IMG/VR virus record: IMGVR_UViG_3300048930_000281
Location: 1 to 39,285 of that record
Direction: 5' to 3' (one strand)
Length of the DNA stretch: 39,285 nucleotides
Source: a virus
In this document: positions 7,819 to 15,358 of the stretch, one piece after another
Layout of the letters: every line of letters begins with the position of its first letter
How positions within the stretch are numbered: the stretch's first letter is position 1
Program-made: the position numbers and the translations under genes
The notes under the pieces: generated by a model
What the model saw: only the letters and a program-made list of their open reading frames with translations
Database searches by the model: none
Told to the model about the DNA's origin: nothing

Positions 7819-8245
7819 CGCCGAACTGGACCGGCTCGAAGCCGCCGCCGCCGCGTGGGTGGGAACCCCGTGGTGCGACAACTCGGGCACGATTGGGGCC
7901 GGTGCGTGCTGCCATCGGTTGCTGGCTGCGGTCTACGTCGCGGCCGGGTGGCTCCCTGAGTTCGATCTGCCTCGCGGGATCTCCGGGCACGCTCGCGGGA
8001 ATGATCGTCCCGTCATGCTTGAATGGTTCCGCACGGCCGGGGACCGCTGGTTTGAGGAGGTGCAGGACGTTCAAACCGGCGACGCGCTTTTGATTCACGT
8101 CGGGCACGCTCCGCACCACCTCGGGCTCGCGCTTCGAGACGGGCGGGTGCTTCACGTGTCGACTCGGCAGGGGGTTCGAATCATCCAATCCGGCGGCCAG
8201 TGGCTCAGGCTGCTGGCGCATGCGTTCCGCCCAAAAACCGTATGA
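7805..8245 (+). CDS. NlpC/P60-like tail peptidase
   Basis: A 146-aa protein that probably cleaves cell-wall peptides during DNA entry from the tail tip. The N-terminal helix with WVGTPW is typical of phage NlpC/P60 proteins. The likely nucleophile is Cys36 in GACCHRLL (Cys35 is adjacent), the catalytic His is His104 or His105 in HHLGLAL, and the polar third residue is His117 in VLHVST. The usual Asp before the Cys is replaced by Cys. The start overlaps the hub gene by 14 bases and the stop overlaps the next gene by ATGA. It could also serve in lysis, since no separate endolysin is evident. Confidence 0.8.
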   Translation: MARSDAELDRLEAAAAAWVGTPWCDNSGTIGAGACCHRLLAAVYVAAGWLPEFDLPRGISGHARGNDRPVMLEWFRTAGDRWFEEVQDVQTGDALLIHVGHAPHHLGLALRDGRVLHVSTRQGVRIIQSGGQWLRLLAHAFRPKTV

Positions 8246-8436
8246 GCACCAAAGGCTCCGGCAAACCGACCGAGATCAACTCCGACACCATCGAGGACGA
8301 GGAGTTGGCCACTCATCAGGAGGCGATCCCGATTCCATACCTGGCCGGCTCCCAGATGCTCGCGGTTCGCTGGATTACCCCGGCGCTCGACCGCGTCGCG
8401 CGGCAGGCACCCGAAGACCGACCCGGAAAGAAATAG
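8242..8436 (+). CDS. Small tail-module protein
   Basis: A 64-aa protein between the peptidase and tip genes. It is acidic at first (DTIEDEELATHQEA), then contains PIPYLAGSQMLAVRWITPAL, which recalls a short conserved phrase near the N-terminus of some tail-tip assembly proteins. No catalytic motif or membrane helix is present. It is coupled upstream by ATGA and ends with TAG, one of the few amber terminators here. A tail-tip assembly or connector role is inferred from position. Confidence 0.6.
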   Translation: MSTKGSGKPTEINSDTIEDEELATHQEAIPIPYLAGSQMLAVRWITPALDRVARQAPEDRPGKK

Positions 8437-8439
8437 ATC

Positions 8440-8754
8440 ATGAAAGCCGTCGCCGAAATCCTCGAACTTCCAACCGCTCAACGCCTGGTGTTTCGATGCC
8501 CTGGGTGCAAATGCTCGCACGGGGTGAACGTAAAGTTGAAGAACCAAGCACAGGGTCCCTTGTGGTCATGGAATGGGTCCTTCGACAGGCCCACGCTCTC
8601 ACCTTCGATCATCGTCACCTATGAGCCCCACCCGCCACCGGACAGGCCGAAAATCTGCCACTCATTCGTGATCGACGGTCAAATCCGGTTCCTCGCTGAT
8701 TGCAAACATAAGTTGGCAGGTCAGACGGTAGACCTTCAACCGATCGACGAGTGA
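8440..8754 (+). CDS. DUF6527-type zinc-binding protein
   Basis: A 104-aa protein that matches the small phage family often mislabelled ammonia monooxygenase and now filed under DUF6527. The pattern is Cys20-x2-Cys23-x-Cys25-x-His27, WNGSFDRPTLSPSI (about residues 44-57), Cys73-His74-SFVIDGQI, and Cys88-x-His90 in LADCKHKLAGQTVDL. The Cys/His set suggests one zinc site. Its function in phages is unknown. It sits inside the tail operon between two tail genes, so a moron-like insertion or a tail-tip accessory role are both possible. It ends in the TGACCTATG junction with the tip gene. Confidence 0.75.
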   Translation: MKAVAEILELPTAQRLVFRCPGCKCSHGVNVKLKNQAQGPLWSWNGSFDRPTLSPSIIVTYEPHPPPDRPKICHSFVIDGQIRFLADCKHKLAGQTVDLQPIDE

Positions 8755-8757
8755 CCT

Positions 8758-11298
8758 ATGGGAAGCGGAGGCAAAGCAGGTGGCGCCGGTTCGAAGTCGT
8801 ACGACTATTACGGCACCGTAGTGGGCGCGATCTGCTGGGGTCCGGCGCATACCCTGCAAGCGCTCATCGTGGACGGGAAGCAGGTAGTCACCGGCCCTGT
8901 CACGCTATCGACCGCCGCCACCGATCTAGACCTCGACCCAGGCGCCGACGCGTTCCTCGACAGCGGCGGGCGGATCACGGTCTACCGGGGTGACCAGACC
9001 TCATCCGATGCGGCGCTCGACGGCCACCCACCCTACGCCGGCCTGTGCTACGTCGTCGCGGTGGGCCTGCTGTTCGGCCGCGAACGCACGACTGCGCCAA
9101 ACGTCCAGGCCATCGTTTCGCGGCTCCCCCAGGCCGACACGTCGCTTTGCCCGGCGCTGGAGAACATCTTCACCAACCTCGACGGAGCGTCGAAACCGCA
9201 GACATCGAGCCAGGTGAACCCCGTCGCGGCACTCGTCGAGCTGCTCACCTCACGGCATGGGCTCGGGATGCCCGTGGGAGCGCTCGACACCACGTCGTGG
9301 CTCGCAGCCTCCGCGTGGGCCTACCACTCCGACCGGCGCTCCTACACGTTTTGCTCCCCATCGTTCACCGGTCAGACGGACGCCCGGGGCGCCATCCGGA
9401 CGTTGCTGGAGATGATCGATGCCACGCTCTACTGGACAACCACCGGGACGCTCGCCATTGCGCTACTCAAGCCCGGCGTGACGCCCGGCTCCCCGCTCAC
9501 CATCGACGCCCGCCACATCACCGCCCGGCATCGCCTTGAGGCTCCTGGGCTCGCGGACGTGCCGACCACGACCCTTGTCCGCTACAGCGACCGGGACCGG
9601 CAATGGAAGGAAAGGGAGCAAAAGGCCGACAACCTCGTTGCCTTGGGGCTGCGTTCTGGCGTGTCTCAAGTGCAGACCGTCGACCGGCCCCACATCACCG
9701 GGGCCGACCAAGCGGCGCGCCACGCGGCTGAGATGTCGCTTCGAGCCTCACGCCCCATCGGCTCCGTGGAGATCACCGTGCGGCGCCCCATCGTCGAGGG
9801 GCTGCACCCGGGGGACAAGGTCCTCGTCGACATCGACCCCGAGCCGGGCGGCAGCGGGCTCGCGCAACTGTGCGTCATCGAGGAGATGGAGGAGAACGCG
9901 GGCGGACCCGTTCGAATGGATCTCCGGCCTGATACGATGGTGACGGCGACCACCTACTCACCCGAATGGACCGTCGAAACCCCGCAGGATAATTCATGCC
10001 CGCCCATCGACGAGGCTAAGGCCATCGTGATTCCCCTTCCGTCGCCAGTGTGGCCGACCCCATCGGTGGCCGTGCTCGCCACCCGACCGCGCTCCGATGT
10101 CGTTGGGTTCCGAGTGTTTTACAGCCCCGATGACGCGGACTACGCGGACCTCGGGTTGCAGTCCGGGTTCTCGGTTCGTGCGGCGCTGAAGGCCGGAACC
10201 GAACTGGAGACCGACGCGGACGAGGTGACGCTCACCCTGCCGGACGGTGACTCTGGGCCTGACGCCTACCTCGCCGGGCGATACCCGACGACCGATGCCG
10301 GAACCCAGGCGGACGAGTTGTTGCTGGTCCTGGCCAACGTCTCAGGCGGCGAGGTGGTGATCACGAACGGCGAGCCGGAGATCGAGATTTGCTCGATTCA
10401 ATCCCGCGCCCTGGACGGCTCAGACATGGTTTACACCATCGCCCGGGGGAGGCTCGGCTCGCTGGTGCGGGAGTGGGACGACACGGCTTCGTGCTGGATT
10501 CTCCCGAGCGTGTCGCTTGAGGCATGGACCCACCCCGGCATCGCCGACCAGATCGAGACCGGGGCCGCCGGCTACCTTCACCTCGTGGCGTACACCGCCG
10601 AGGACACCGACGACAGCAGCCCAATCCCTGAGCTGACGTTTTTGATGCCGGGCAACGCTGACCCGGCCCCGGTTATCGCATGGACGGCTCCCAGTGACTC
10701 GGCGGCGGCGACGGACGGCAATGGGCTCTACGTGCCCGCCTTCACGGTGACCGACCTCCAGGGGGACCTCGTCGACGTGCAGCTCACCAGCCAGGACACC
10801 GATGGGAACATGCGGCTGTGGGGTCGGTGGCCAATCGCCCCGAGCCGGTCCTGGGTTTATGCGACGGCTGCCGGGGATCCTGTGGTGATGCCTGCCGCTG
10901 GCGTCTACCGGTTGACGGTGACGGCCACCGACCGGCGCGGCTCCGTGACATCCTCCACGCGCACGCTTGAGCGGCTCGCGGTTAGCGGCGGGGATTCCAT
11001 CCCGGCCCCGAGGTTCGACCCGCCGTCAGGGCATCGGTTCTACCGGCAAGACGGGGTGAACATTTCGCGGACGGGCACGGCGGACCGGATCGAGTGGCAG
11101 CTCTCGCCTCCCGGCACGGTGGCTCCCCAGGTGATCGGCGGCGGTGACCCGCTGCCCAGCGGGTGGACTCGCGTCGACCTGTCCACCGCGAACCCCGCGA
11201 CGCCGGTTCTTCGGGCTTCCGCAAGGCTCTGGGCGCGGGCCGGGGACGGGACCAACTGGAGCGGGTGGGTGTTCGCGGATTATGAGAGGACGCAATGA
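8758..11298 (+). CDS. Tail tip / host-specificity protein (gpJ-like)
   Basis: An 846-aa protein, the largest in the genome. Its N-terminus (GSGGKAGGAGSKSYDYYGTV) is typical of phage tip proteins that follow a hub and a peptidase. After a hub-like region (residues 1 to about 400) there is a DUF-like beta domain, and residues near 620-840 contain repeated beta-sandwich material (VIAWTAPSDSAA, YRLTVTATDRRG) like FN3/PKD modules at the tip. It probably forms the central spike and contacts the host. The start is the TGACCTATG junction with no Shine-Dalgarno sequence. It is the last clear virion gene before the minus-strand block. Confidence 0.8.
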   Translation: MGSGGKAGGAGSKSYDYYGTVVGAICWGPAHTLQALIVDGKQVVTGPVTLSTAATDLDLDPGADAFLDSGGRITVYRGDQTSSDAALDGHPPYAGLCYVVAVGLLFGRERTTAPNVQAIVSRLPQADTSLCPALENIFTNLDGASKPQTSSQVNPVAALVELLTSRHGLGMPVGALDTTSWLAASAWAYHSDRRSYTFCSPSFTGQTDARGAIRTLLEMIDATLYWTTTGTLAIALLKPGVTPGSPLTIDARHITARHRLEAPGLADVPTTTLVRYSDRDRQWKEREQKADNLVALGLRSGVSQVQTVDRPHITGADQAARHAAEMSLRASRPIGSVEITVRRPIVEGLHPGDKVLVDIDPEPGGSGLAQLCVIEEMEENAGGPVRMDLRPDTMVTATTYSPEWTVETPQDNSCPPIDEAKAIVIPLPSPVWPTPSVAVLATRPRSDVVGFRVFYSPDDADYADLGLQSGFSVRAALKAGTELETDADEVTLTLPDGDSGPDAYLAGRYPTTDAGTQADELLLVLANVSGGEVVITNGEPEIEICSIQSRALDGSDMVYTIARGRLGSLVREWDDTASCWILPSVSLEAWTHPGIADQIETGAAGYLHLVAYTAEDTDDSSPIPELTFLMPGNADPAPVIAWTAPSDSAAATDGNGLYVPAFTVTDLQGDLVDVQLTSQDTDGNMRLWGRWPIAPSRSWVYATAAGDPVVMPAAGVYRLTVTATDRRGSVTSSTRTLERLAVSGGDSIPAPRFDPPSGHRFYRQDGVNISRTGTADRIEWQLSPPGTVAPQVIGGGDPLPSGWTRVDLSTANPATPVLRASARLWARAGDGTNWSGWVFADYERTQ

Positions 11299-11525
11299 GC
11301 TGGTGGCACACAGAATCACGTGAAGACCAAGCCAGGAGAATCCGGCAGCAAGACGACATCCTCGCGGGCTGGGCCGCTCGCCGCGCTGCTGGTGAGACTC
11401 CAAGCCCTCAGCGACGCAATCCACGCCGAAAGGCTGAGAAGGTGGGACGCGGAGTATCCGCCCGGCCACGGGGACCGGGAGGCGCGAAGGCCGAAGCTCA
11501 GCGCAAGTCTAGCGTTGTGAAGTAG
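11295..11525 (+). CDS. Small basic protein after tip gene (frame uncertain)
   Basis: A 76-aa frame coupled to the tip gene by ATGA, beginning MSWWHTESREDQARRIRQQD. The second half is Arg/Lys/Pro-rich and not very protein-like. The +1 frame from GTG 11320 to 11520 encodes a better-looking helix (LLVRLQALSDAIHAERLRRW) in the same DNA, so the true product may be that frame or a frameshifted join of the two. The 3' end runs convergently into the minus-strand membrane gene by about 28 bases. No function can be assigned. Confidence 0.4.
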   Translation: MSWWHTESREDQARRIRQQDDILAGWAARRAAGETPSPQRRNPRRKAEKVGRGVSARPRGPGGAKAEAQRKSSVVK

Positions 11526-11740
11526 CGGGTCGAGTCGTCGACGTCCCGCTCTGTTGTGTGGTGGCCTGTTGGATCTTCAAGGCACCCGCTCGACAGGTAG
11601 TCGATTCGCTCGTTGTGCTGGTTGTAGACGCGGTGAAGTGTCGAGTGAACGTAGCGTTTCGCGGCTGCCAGCCTGGGACCGAGCATGGCGGCGAGTGCGG
11701 CGATGATTGCCGTGGCCGTGAGGAGTTGCAGGAGTTTCAT
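11498..11740 (-). CDS. Small membrane or exported protein (minus-strand block)
   Basis: An 80-aa protein starting MKLLQLLTATAIIAALAAML, an N-terminal transmembrane or signal segment ending near AAA, followed by a polar domain with His/Tyr-rich RYVHSTLHRVYNQHNERIDY. The frame stays open upstream to 11839, but ATG at 11740 overlaps the stop of the zinc-ribbon gene (TGATG-type overlap), so this start is preferred. It is the last gene of the three-gene minus-strand run. The family is not recognised; an envelope role early in infection is possible. Confidence 0.55.
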   Translation of the reverse strand: MKLLQLLTATAIIAALAAMLGPRLAAAKRYVHSTLHRVYNQHNERIDYLSSGCLEDPTGHHTTERDVDDSTRYFTTLDLR

Positions 11741-11907
11741 CGGCACCCCCCGCACCGGCTGAGCGGTCGACGCTCCAGCTCCCGCCCCTGCGCATCGACG
11801 ATGACCCGGATAGCGACAGGCTGACCGCACTCCGAACACTCCCCACGGGCGGCACGTCGGGCTCTGACGGCGGCTTGGCGGGGGGCTGACTTGGGTTTTG
11901 GTTTCAT
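11737..11907 (-). CDS. Zinc-ribbon miniprotein (56 aa)
   Basis: A short minus-strand frame from ATG at 11907 to TGA at 11737-11739. The N-terminus is very basic (MKPKPKSAPRQ and then Arg-rich), followed by ECSECG, a beta-hairpin-like stretch, and CGGCR at the end. The two Cys-x2-Cys pairs, about 25 residues apart, form a plausible zinc ribbon. The stop overlaps the next start, supporting an operon. Such miniproteins are often nucleic-acid binders or host-takeover factors; no target can be named. Confidence 0.6.
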   Translation of the reverse strand: MKPKPKSAPRQAAVRARRAARGECSECGQPVAIRVIVDAQGRELERRPLSRCGGCR

Positions 11908-11946
11908 TGTAGTGCCTTTCGGATTGGTAGATGCGTCGATGGTGGG

Positions 11947-12147
11947 TTACTTGGCGGGACCGATTACCCCACCGCTTCCGATGGTTCCGGCTGTCGGTTT
12001 TGCGACCTGCTTAGCGGTATAAGTTTCGCCGCATCCCGCGCACTGCCAAAACCCGCGAGTGATCATATGGAGGGAGTGATTGCCGGAGTGCGATAGGCCG
12101 CAGCGGGCTGTTGTGGTTTGGGTTTGCTTTGTGGTTTTTGAGTTCAT
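11947..12147 (-). CDS. Zinc-finger-like miniprotein (66 aa)
   Basis: The first gene of the minus-strand run. Its N-terminus is Thr/Gln-rich (MNSKTTKQTQTTT), then CGLSHSGNHSLHMI and FWQCAGCGETY supply one Cys, several His and a Cys-x2-Cys, the usual ligands of a small zinc finger. The tail is Gly-rich. The region upstream of its start (12148-12263) holds an inverted repeat that could be its operator. It is similar in kind to the neighbouring zinc-ribbon gene but not an obvious duplicate of it. Confidence 0.6.
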   Translation of the reverse strand: MNSKTTKQTQTTTARCGLSHSGNHSLHMITRGFWQCAGCGETYTAKQVAKPTAGTIGSGGVIGPAK

Positions 12148-12350
12148 CGGGTTCTCGCTTTCGACGTGCCCAACCTAGCCAACCGCATCCCGTGTGTCAC
12201 TCTTTTTTTGCGTGACTCAACCGATTCATTGCAACCCGTTGTGAATGAGCCTAGAAAAACCGCACCGTGGACCTTGAATCCATCTTCGCGTTCGTGCTGG
12301 TGCTTGCAGCGCTGGGCCTTTACACGGGCCTTCCTTCCACCTTTCGGGCC
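12148..12350. promoter_or_regulatory. Intergenic region upstream of the minus-strand zinc genes, with inverted repeats
   Basis: About 200 bases between the start of the minus-strand zinc gene and the end of the minus-strand RHH gene. I see an imperfect inverted repeat at 12226-12248 (TCATT-g-CAAC-cc-GTTG-tg-AATGA) and GTCAC/GTGAC arms around a T-rich stretch at 12196-12216. Either may be an operator or terminator for the minus-strand transcript. A plus frame starting GTG at 12267 encodes a hydrophobic N-terminus but overlaps the RHH gene antisense, so I did not call it. Confidence 0.4.
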
Positions 12351-12560
12351 TCAAAAATCAGGTTTGGCGATTTGCCTGATCACACCAGAGGCAACCTCCC
12401 GCCGCCTGCGGACATCTTCGTTGCTCTGGTCGCAATAGAACATGATCACTTCTGTTCCAAGCTCCTCCATTGAAAGGCCGACAGCAGCGGCAGCGGCTTT
12501 GATTCCACGTTTCATTTCTGCCGGAACTCGAAGGTTCAGTTGTTCTAATTCGTTAGGCAT
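12351..12560 (-). CDS. Ribbon-helix-helix regulator (minus strand)
   Basis: A 69-aa protein with an Arc/CopG-type ribbon-helix-helix fold: a beta strand (LNLRVPAEMK, about residues 8-17), helix 1 (GIKAAAAAVG), the turn LSMEE and helix 2 (ELGTEVIMFY). Such proteins bind palindromic DNA as dimers of dimers. It is transcribed divergently from another RHH gene at 12649, with only 88 bases between the two starts. That region holds several palindromes, the expected binding sites. It is probably a repressor of itself and of the neighbouring promoter, as Arc and Mnt act in the P22 immI region. Confidence 0.8.
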   Translation of the reverse strand: MPNELEQLNLRVPAEMKRGIKAAAAAVGLSMEELGTEVIMFYCDQSNEDVRRRREVASGVIRQIAKPDF

Positions 12561-12648
12561 GACGCGGTGAAAATGGCTTCATTCCTAGGAATGTCAACCC
12601 TGAGACGTTGACGTGATTTCTAGAATCCTCTAATTCTGAGCGCGTCAC
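12561..12648. promoter_or_regulatory. Divergent control region with palindromic operators
   Basis: Between the two RHH genes lie a perfect palindrome ATTCCTAGGAAT (12581-12592), a GTCAAC/GTTGAC inverted repeat (12593-12612), a near palindrome GATTTCTAGAATC (12615-12627), and outer arms TGACGCG (12560-12566) and CGCGTCA (12641-12647) that place both start codons symmetrically. The two CTAG-centred sites share a TTCnTAGnAA-like core and lie 35 bases apart centre to centre. Divergent promoters must lie here, though I cannot identify clear -35 and -10 boxes. Confidence 0.65.
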
Positions 12649-12912
12649 ATGAGCAACCGACTTCAGTTGAACGTGGAAGTGCCCCGAGCAATTGCCTCGC
12701 GTTTGCGAGCTGACGCGAGGCGATCAGGGCGAAGCCTAAACGACGTGGCTACAACGATCTTTGCCGACTTCCTGAACGGCTGGACAACCGAGGAACGCGG
12801 CAAGTTTTACGCTCAGTTTCAGCCGAAAGGCTCAGGCCGTCCGGTTGGTCGTTCCAAGAAACGCAATGGGGTGAAGACCCCATCCGGAGCGAAAGCCGAG
12901 GTGGTCGCGTGA
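12649..12912 (+). CDS. Ribbon-helix-helix regulator (plus strand)
   Basis: An 87-aa protein. Residues 3-45 form an Arc/CopG-like RHH: strand LQLNVEVPRA, helix 1 (IASRLRADARRSG), turn RSLND, helix 2 (VATTIFADFLNGW). The basic C-terminal tail (SKKRNGVKTPSGAK) may add DNA contacts. It heads the plus-strand early operon and faces the minus-strand RHH gene. Its ATG lies inside the outer inverted repeat of the shared control region, so either protein could block its translation or transcription. The stop overlaps the next GTG start. Confidence 0.8.
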   Translation: MSNRLQLNVEVPRAIASRLRADARRSGRSLNDVATTIFADFLNGWTTEERGKFYAQFQPKGSGRPVGRSKKRNGVKTPSGAKAEVVA

Positions 12913-13094
12913 ACCTCCTCCCCATCGTCTACATCATCCGCGCGCTCTGCAAATGGCGGCGCATCCGGATCCACTCCTGGCTCGCACCCCGCGAGCGGCT
13001 CGCCTGGCGATTGGCAGTCCTGGGCAAGATTTCGTTTAACCGTTCCGACAGGCTTTTTCGCTGCATGCAGCGAGTACGGAAGGGGGACGCATGA
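12909..13094 (+). CDS. Small basic protein
   Basis: A 61-aa protein from GTG 12909, coupled to both neighbours by stop/start overlaps. It starts with a hydrophobic stretch (LLPIVYIIRALC) followed by an Arg/Trp-rich, cationic sequence (KWRRIRIHSW, RERLAWRLAVLG). It could be peripherally membrane-bound. No known family. Gene coupling is the main reason to accept it. Confidence 0.5.
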   Translation: MNLLPIVYIIRALCKWRRIRIHSWLAPRERLAWRLAVLGKISFNRSDRLFRCMQRVRKGDA

Positions 13095-13462
13095 GTGAGG
13101 TGATTATCACTCTGGGATTTGCGCTTGTCGGTTTCGGCGTTCTATCCGCCCTCGCCACTGCGTCCCGTCGCTCGGAGCAGTGGCTCGCAGCGGAGGACGA
13201 CGACGGCATCCGTGGCGCATGGTGGCGCCAGTCAGCTTCCTCGGCCCCGCCCAGCTTCGACGGCGGCGCGTTCATGGGTTCCGCGCATGGTGGGGCCGAG
13301 GTTCATTTCGATAGCGTCGGTTCTCGCACATACGTGACCCAACAGGGCGTTGTGCTGGAGGCCGAAATCGTCGGGCCGAACCTACTCCGGATCGTTGGTC
13401 CGATCACATCTCCCAAGGGCACCCAGCCGACACCTAGCAACCCATCCGCATCCCATGCCTGA
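13091..13462 (+). CDS. Single-pass membrane protein
   Basis: A 123-aa protein with an N-terminal transmembrane helix (about residues 4-24, VIITLGFALVGFGVLSALAT), an acidic-to-Ser/Gly-rich middle and a beta-rich end (VTQQGVVLEAEIVGPNLLRIVG). It is encoded in the early operon straight after two small genes, coupled by ATGA, with a purine-rich GGAAGGGGG before the start that may act as a Shine-Dalgarno sequence. Membrane proteins expressed early are often superinfection-exclusion or host-modifying factors, but nothing in the sequence proves that here. Confidence 0.55.
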   Translation: MSEVIITLGFALVGFGVLSALATASRRSEQWLAAEDDDGIRGAWWRQSASSAPPSFDGGAFMGSAHGGAEVHFDSVGSRTYVTQQGVVLEAEIVGPNLLRIVGPITSPKGTQPTPSNPSASHA

Positions 13463-13577
13463 TGGACAAATAGGCGGGGCTTCTTTTCTCACTCACTCAA
13501 AACCCATGCCTTCCTACAGCACCCGAACCGGCGCCGGCTGGTTCATGCGGAGGGCGCTTCATCACTCGAAAAACCCA

Positions 13578-14522
13578 ATGAACACAGCACCAACCACACC
13601 AACGAACGCCATAAGTATCGCAGAAATCATCGCCAAGTCACCGGACCCGGTGAAGGCCATCGCCGACCTCGGCGCCATGCTCGGCAAATCCCAGATGCTC
13701 GGACCCGTCGACCGGGTAGAGATCGGACAGGTTGCCGTGATGGTCTGCGCGACCACCGGCATGAGCATTGCCGACTTGCTCCGCACCTATTCCATCCAGT
13801 TCGGGAAGCTCGTCAAACTGAACGACGCAGCGGTGGCTGAGTTCCGAAAGGCCGGTGGCGTCATCAAATGGTCGGAGGACGGCAGCGACGGCAAATCCGC
13901 CCGCGCTGTTTTCACTCTCGGCGAGGACTCCGCGGAAGCCTCCTGCACCGTCGAGAAGGCTGCGAAGGCGGGGTGGACACGAAACACCAAGTGGGCCACT
14001 GAACCGACCTCCATGCTCCGCGCCCGGGTGACGAAGGACGGGATCCGCCGCATCGCCCCGTGGATTTTCGCTGGAGAGTACGACGAAGACAGCGTGCCCG
14101 ATGTCGCGATTGACCCGGCCACCGCTGCCGCATCCGCCGCCCGCACTGCTGCTGCACCGACCCCGGCCCCGGCTCGCGGAATGGATTTCGGAGCCATGTC
14201 CAAGGCGTTGGAAGAAGACAGGGCGGCGAAGGCGAGAGTTGCGGAAGCATCGAAACCGACTCCGGCACCAGCGACCACGCCGGCACCTGCACCGGCACCG
14301 GCTGCGGCAACGCTCTCGCACGAAGTCCAAGGGCAACTCGTCGCGATGCTCGGCGAGGCCAACCTCCCACACGCTCAGGCGTGGCTCATCTCAGTGGGTT
14401 GGCTGAAGGCCGGCCAGTCCATGGAGGAACTGCCTGAGAAGCACGCCCGCGCCATGCTCGCGAAACCTGACGCTGTGAAGGCTAAGCTCGCCGAGTTCAT
14501 AGCGAAAGGCGGCGCGAAGTGA
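13578..14522 (+). CDS. RecT-like single-strand annealing protein
   Basis: A 314-aa protein. Residues 20-170 resemble RecT/Redbeta-family annealing proteins: a helical start, GMSIADLLRTYSIQFGK (about 61-77), the beta-rich core IKWSEDGSDGKSARAVFTL, and the hallmark order W...EPTSMLRARV...IRRIAPWIFAGEYDE (about 139-170). An Ala/Pro-rich linker (about 181-260) follows, then a separate C-terminal helical domain (about 262-312). It would anneal complementary single strands during recombination-dependent replication, with the nuclease encoded three genes on. ATG 13578 has an AAAAACCCA leader; in-frame ATG 13506 is an alternative. Confidence 0.7.
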   Translation: MNTAPTTPTNAISIAEIIAKSPDPVKAIADLGAMLGKSQMLGPVDRVEIGQVAVMVCATTGMSIADLLRTYSIQFGKLVKLNDAAVAEFRKAGGVIKWSEDGSDGKSARAVFTLGEDSAEASCTVEKAAKAGWTRNTKWATEPTSMLRARVTKDGIRRIAPWIFAGEYDEDSVPDVAIDPATAAASAARTAAAPTPAPARGMDFGAMSKALEEDRAAKARVAEASKPTPAPATTPAPAPAPAAATLSHEVQGQLVAMLGEANLPHAQAWLISVGWLKAGQSMEELPEKHARAMLAKPDAVKAKLAEFIAKGGAK

Positions 14523-15358
14523 ACGCACTCATTCTCTCGGGCGCATCCGATGTGGCCATCTTGCTGGAACCATCGGCAATTGAGCAGCGCGACGCGGCAA
14601 TCAGCTGGGCACAGACCGTCACGGCGGTCGATTCACCGGAGCAAATGGCCGATGCGGTGGCTAATTACCGCGAACTCAAAGCCGTCAGGAAAGGCGCGGA
14701 GGAAAGCCGGGTGACCGTCAAAGCGCCGGTGCTGGCTCTCCAGCGAGCGATCGACGAGCAGGCGAAGGCATTCATGTCGCCCGTGGAAGTCGAAATCCAG
14801 CGACTCGACAAGCTCATCACGGCATTCGAGAGGCGGCAGGAAGACGCACGCCGGAAGGCCGAGCAGGAGCGGCAGGCGTTGCTGAAGAAGGCAGCCGATG
14901 AAGAGGCGGAGCGACTGCGGAAGATCGAGGCGCAGCGACAGGCCGACCTGAAGGCCGCGATGGAGAAGGCAGCGGCGGAAGCGGCACTGGCCGACCCGCT
15001 GAGCGATGGACCGGCACCCGCGGCGGTGGCTGTCGCGACCGCCCAGGTGGATGCGGTGGCCGCCAAGCAGGCGCTCGCCGTGGTGGACGAGGCCCGCGCC
15101 GCCCGAGTGAACGCAATCACGACCACGGCGCCAGCTCTGGTGACCGCGAGGCCGGCCGGGATGTCGACGCGACGGGAGCCCAAGTTTCGGGTGACGGATG
15201 CGCTGGCGTTCGCCAACTCGCGCCCCGACCTCGTCACGATCGAGCCCAAGACGCGGGAAATTCTGGCGGAGATCCGGAAGCGGCCAGAGTTCGAAGGCGA
15301 GGCGCCGGGTGGGCCTGGGATAGTCATCTGGTGGGAAGGAAAGGTGGTGGTGAAATGA
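14519..15358 (+). CDS. Coiled-coil protein of the recombination operon
   Basis: A 279-aa protein starting at GTG 14519, coupled to the RecT-like gene. Its core (about residues 55-160) is a long charged coiled coil: AFERRQEDARRKAEQERQAL and further Ala/Glu/Arg heptads. The C-terminal ~70 residues include a globular part (FRVTDALAFANSRPDLVTIEPKTREILAEI). Proteins of this shape commonly sit between a RecT-type gene and an exonuclease gene in phages (DUF1351-like arrangement) and may help the annealing or nuclease complex. I cannot assign an enzymatic role. Confidence 0.65.
   Translation: MNALILSGASDVAILLEPSAIEQRDAAISWAQTVTAVDSPEQMADAVANYRELKAVRKGAEESRVTVKAPVLALQRAIDEQAKAFMSPVEVEIQRLDKLITAFERRQEDARRKAEQERQALLKKAADEEAERLRKIEAQRQADLKAAMEKAAAEAALADPLSDGPAPAAVAVATAQVDAVAAKQALAVVDEARAARVNAITTTAPALVTARPAGMSTRREPKFRVTDALAFANSRPDLVTIEPKTREILAEIRKRPEFEGEAPGGPGIVIWWEGKVVVK

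Noticed and set aside
12267-12473. Plus-strand frame with hydrophobic N-terminus
   Set aside because: Overlaps the minus-strand RHH gene over half its length; the second half is not protein-like. Could be a real short membrane gene, but support is too weak.
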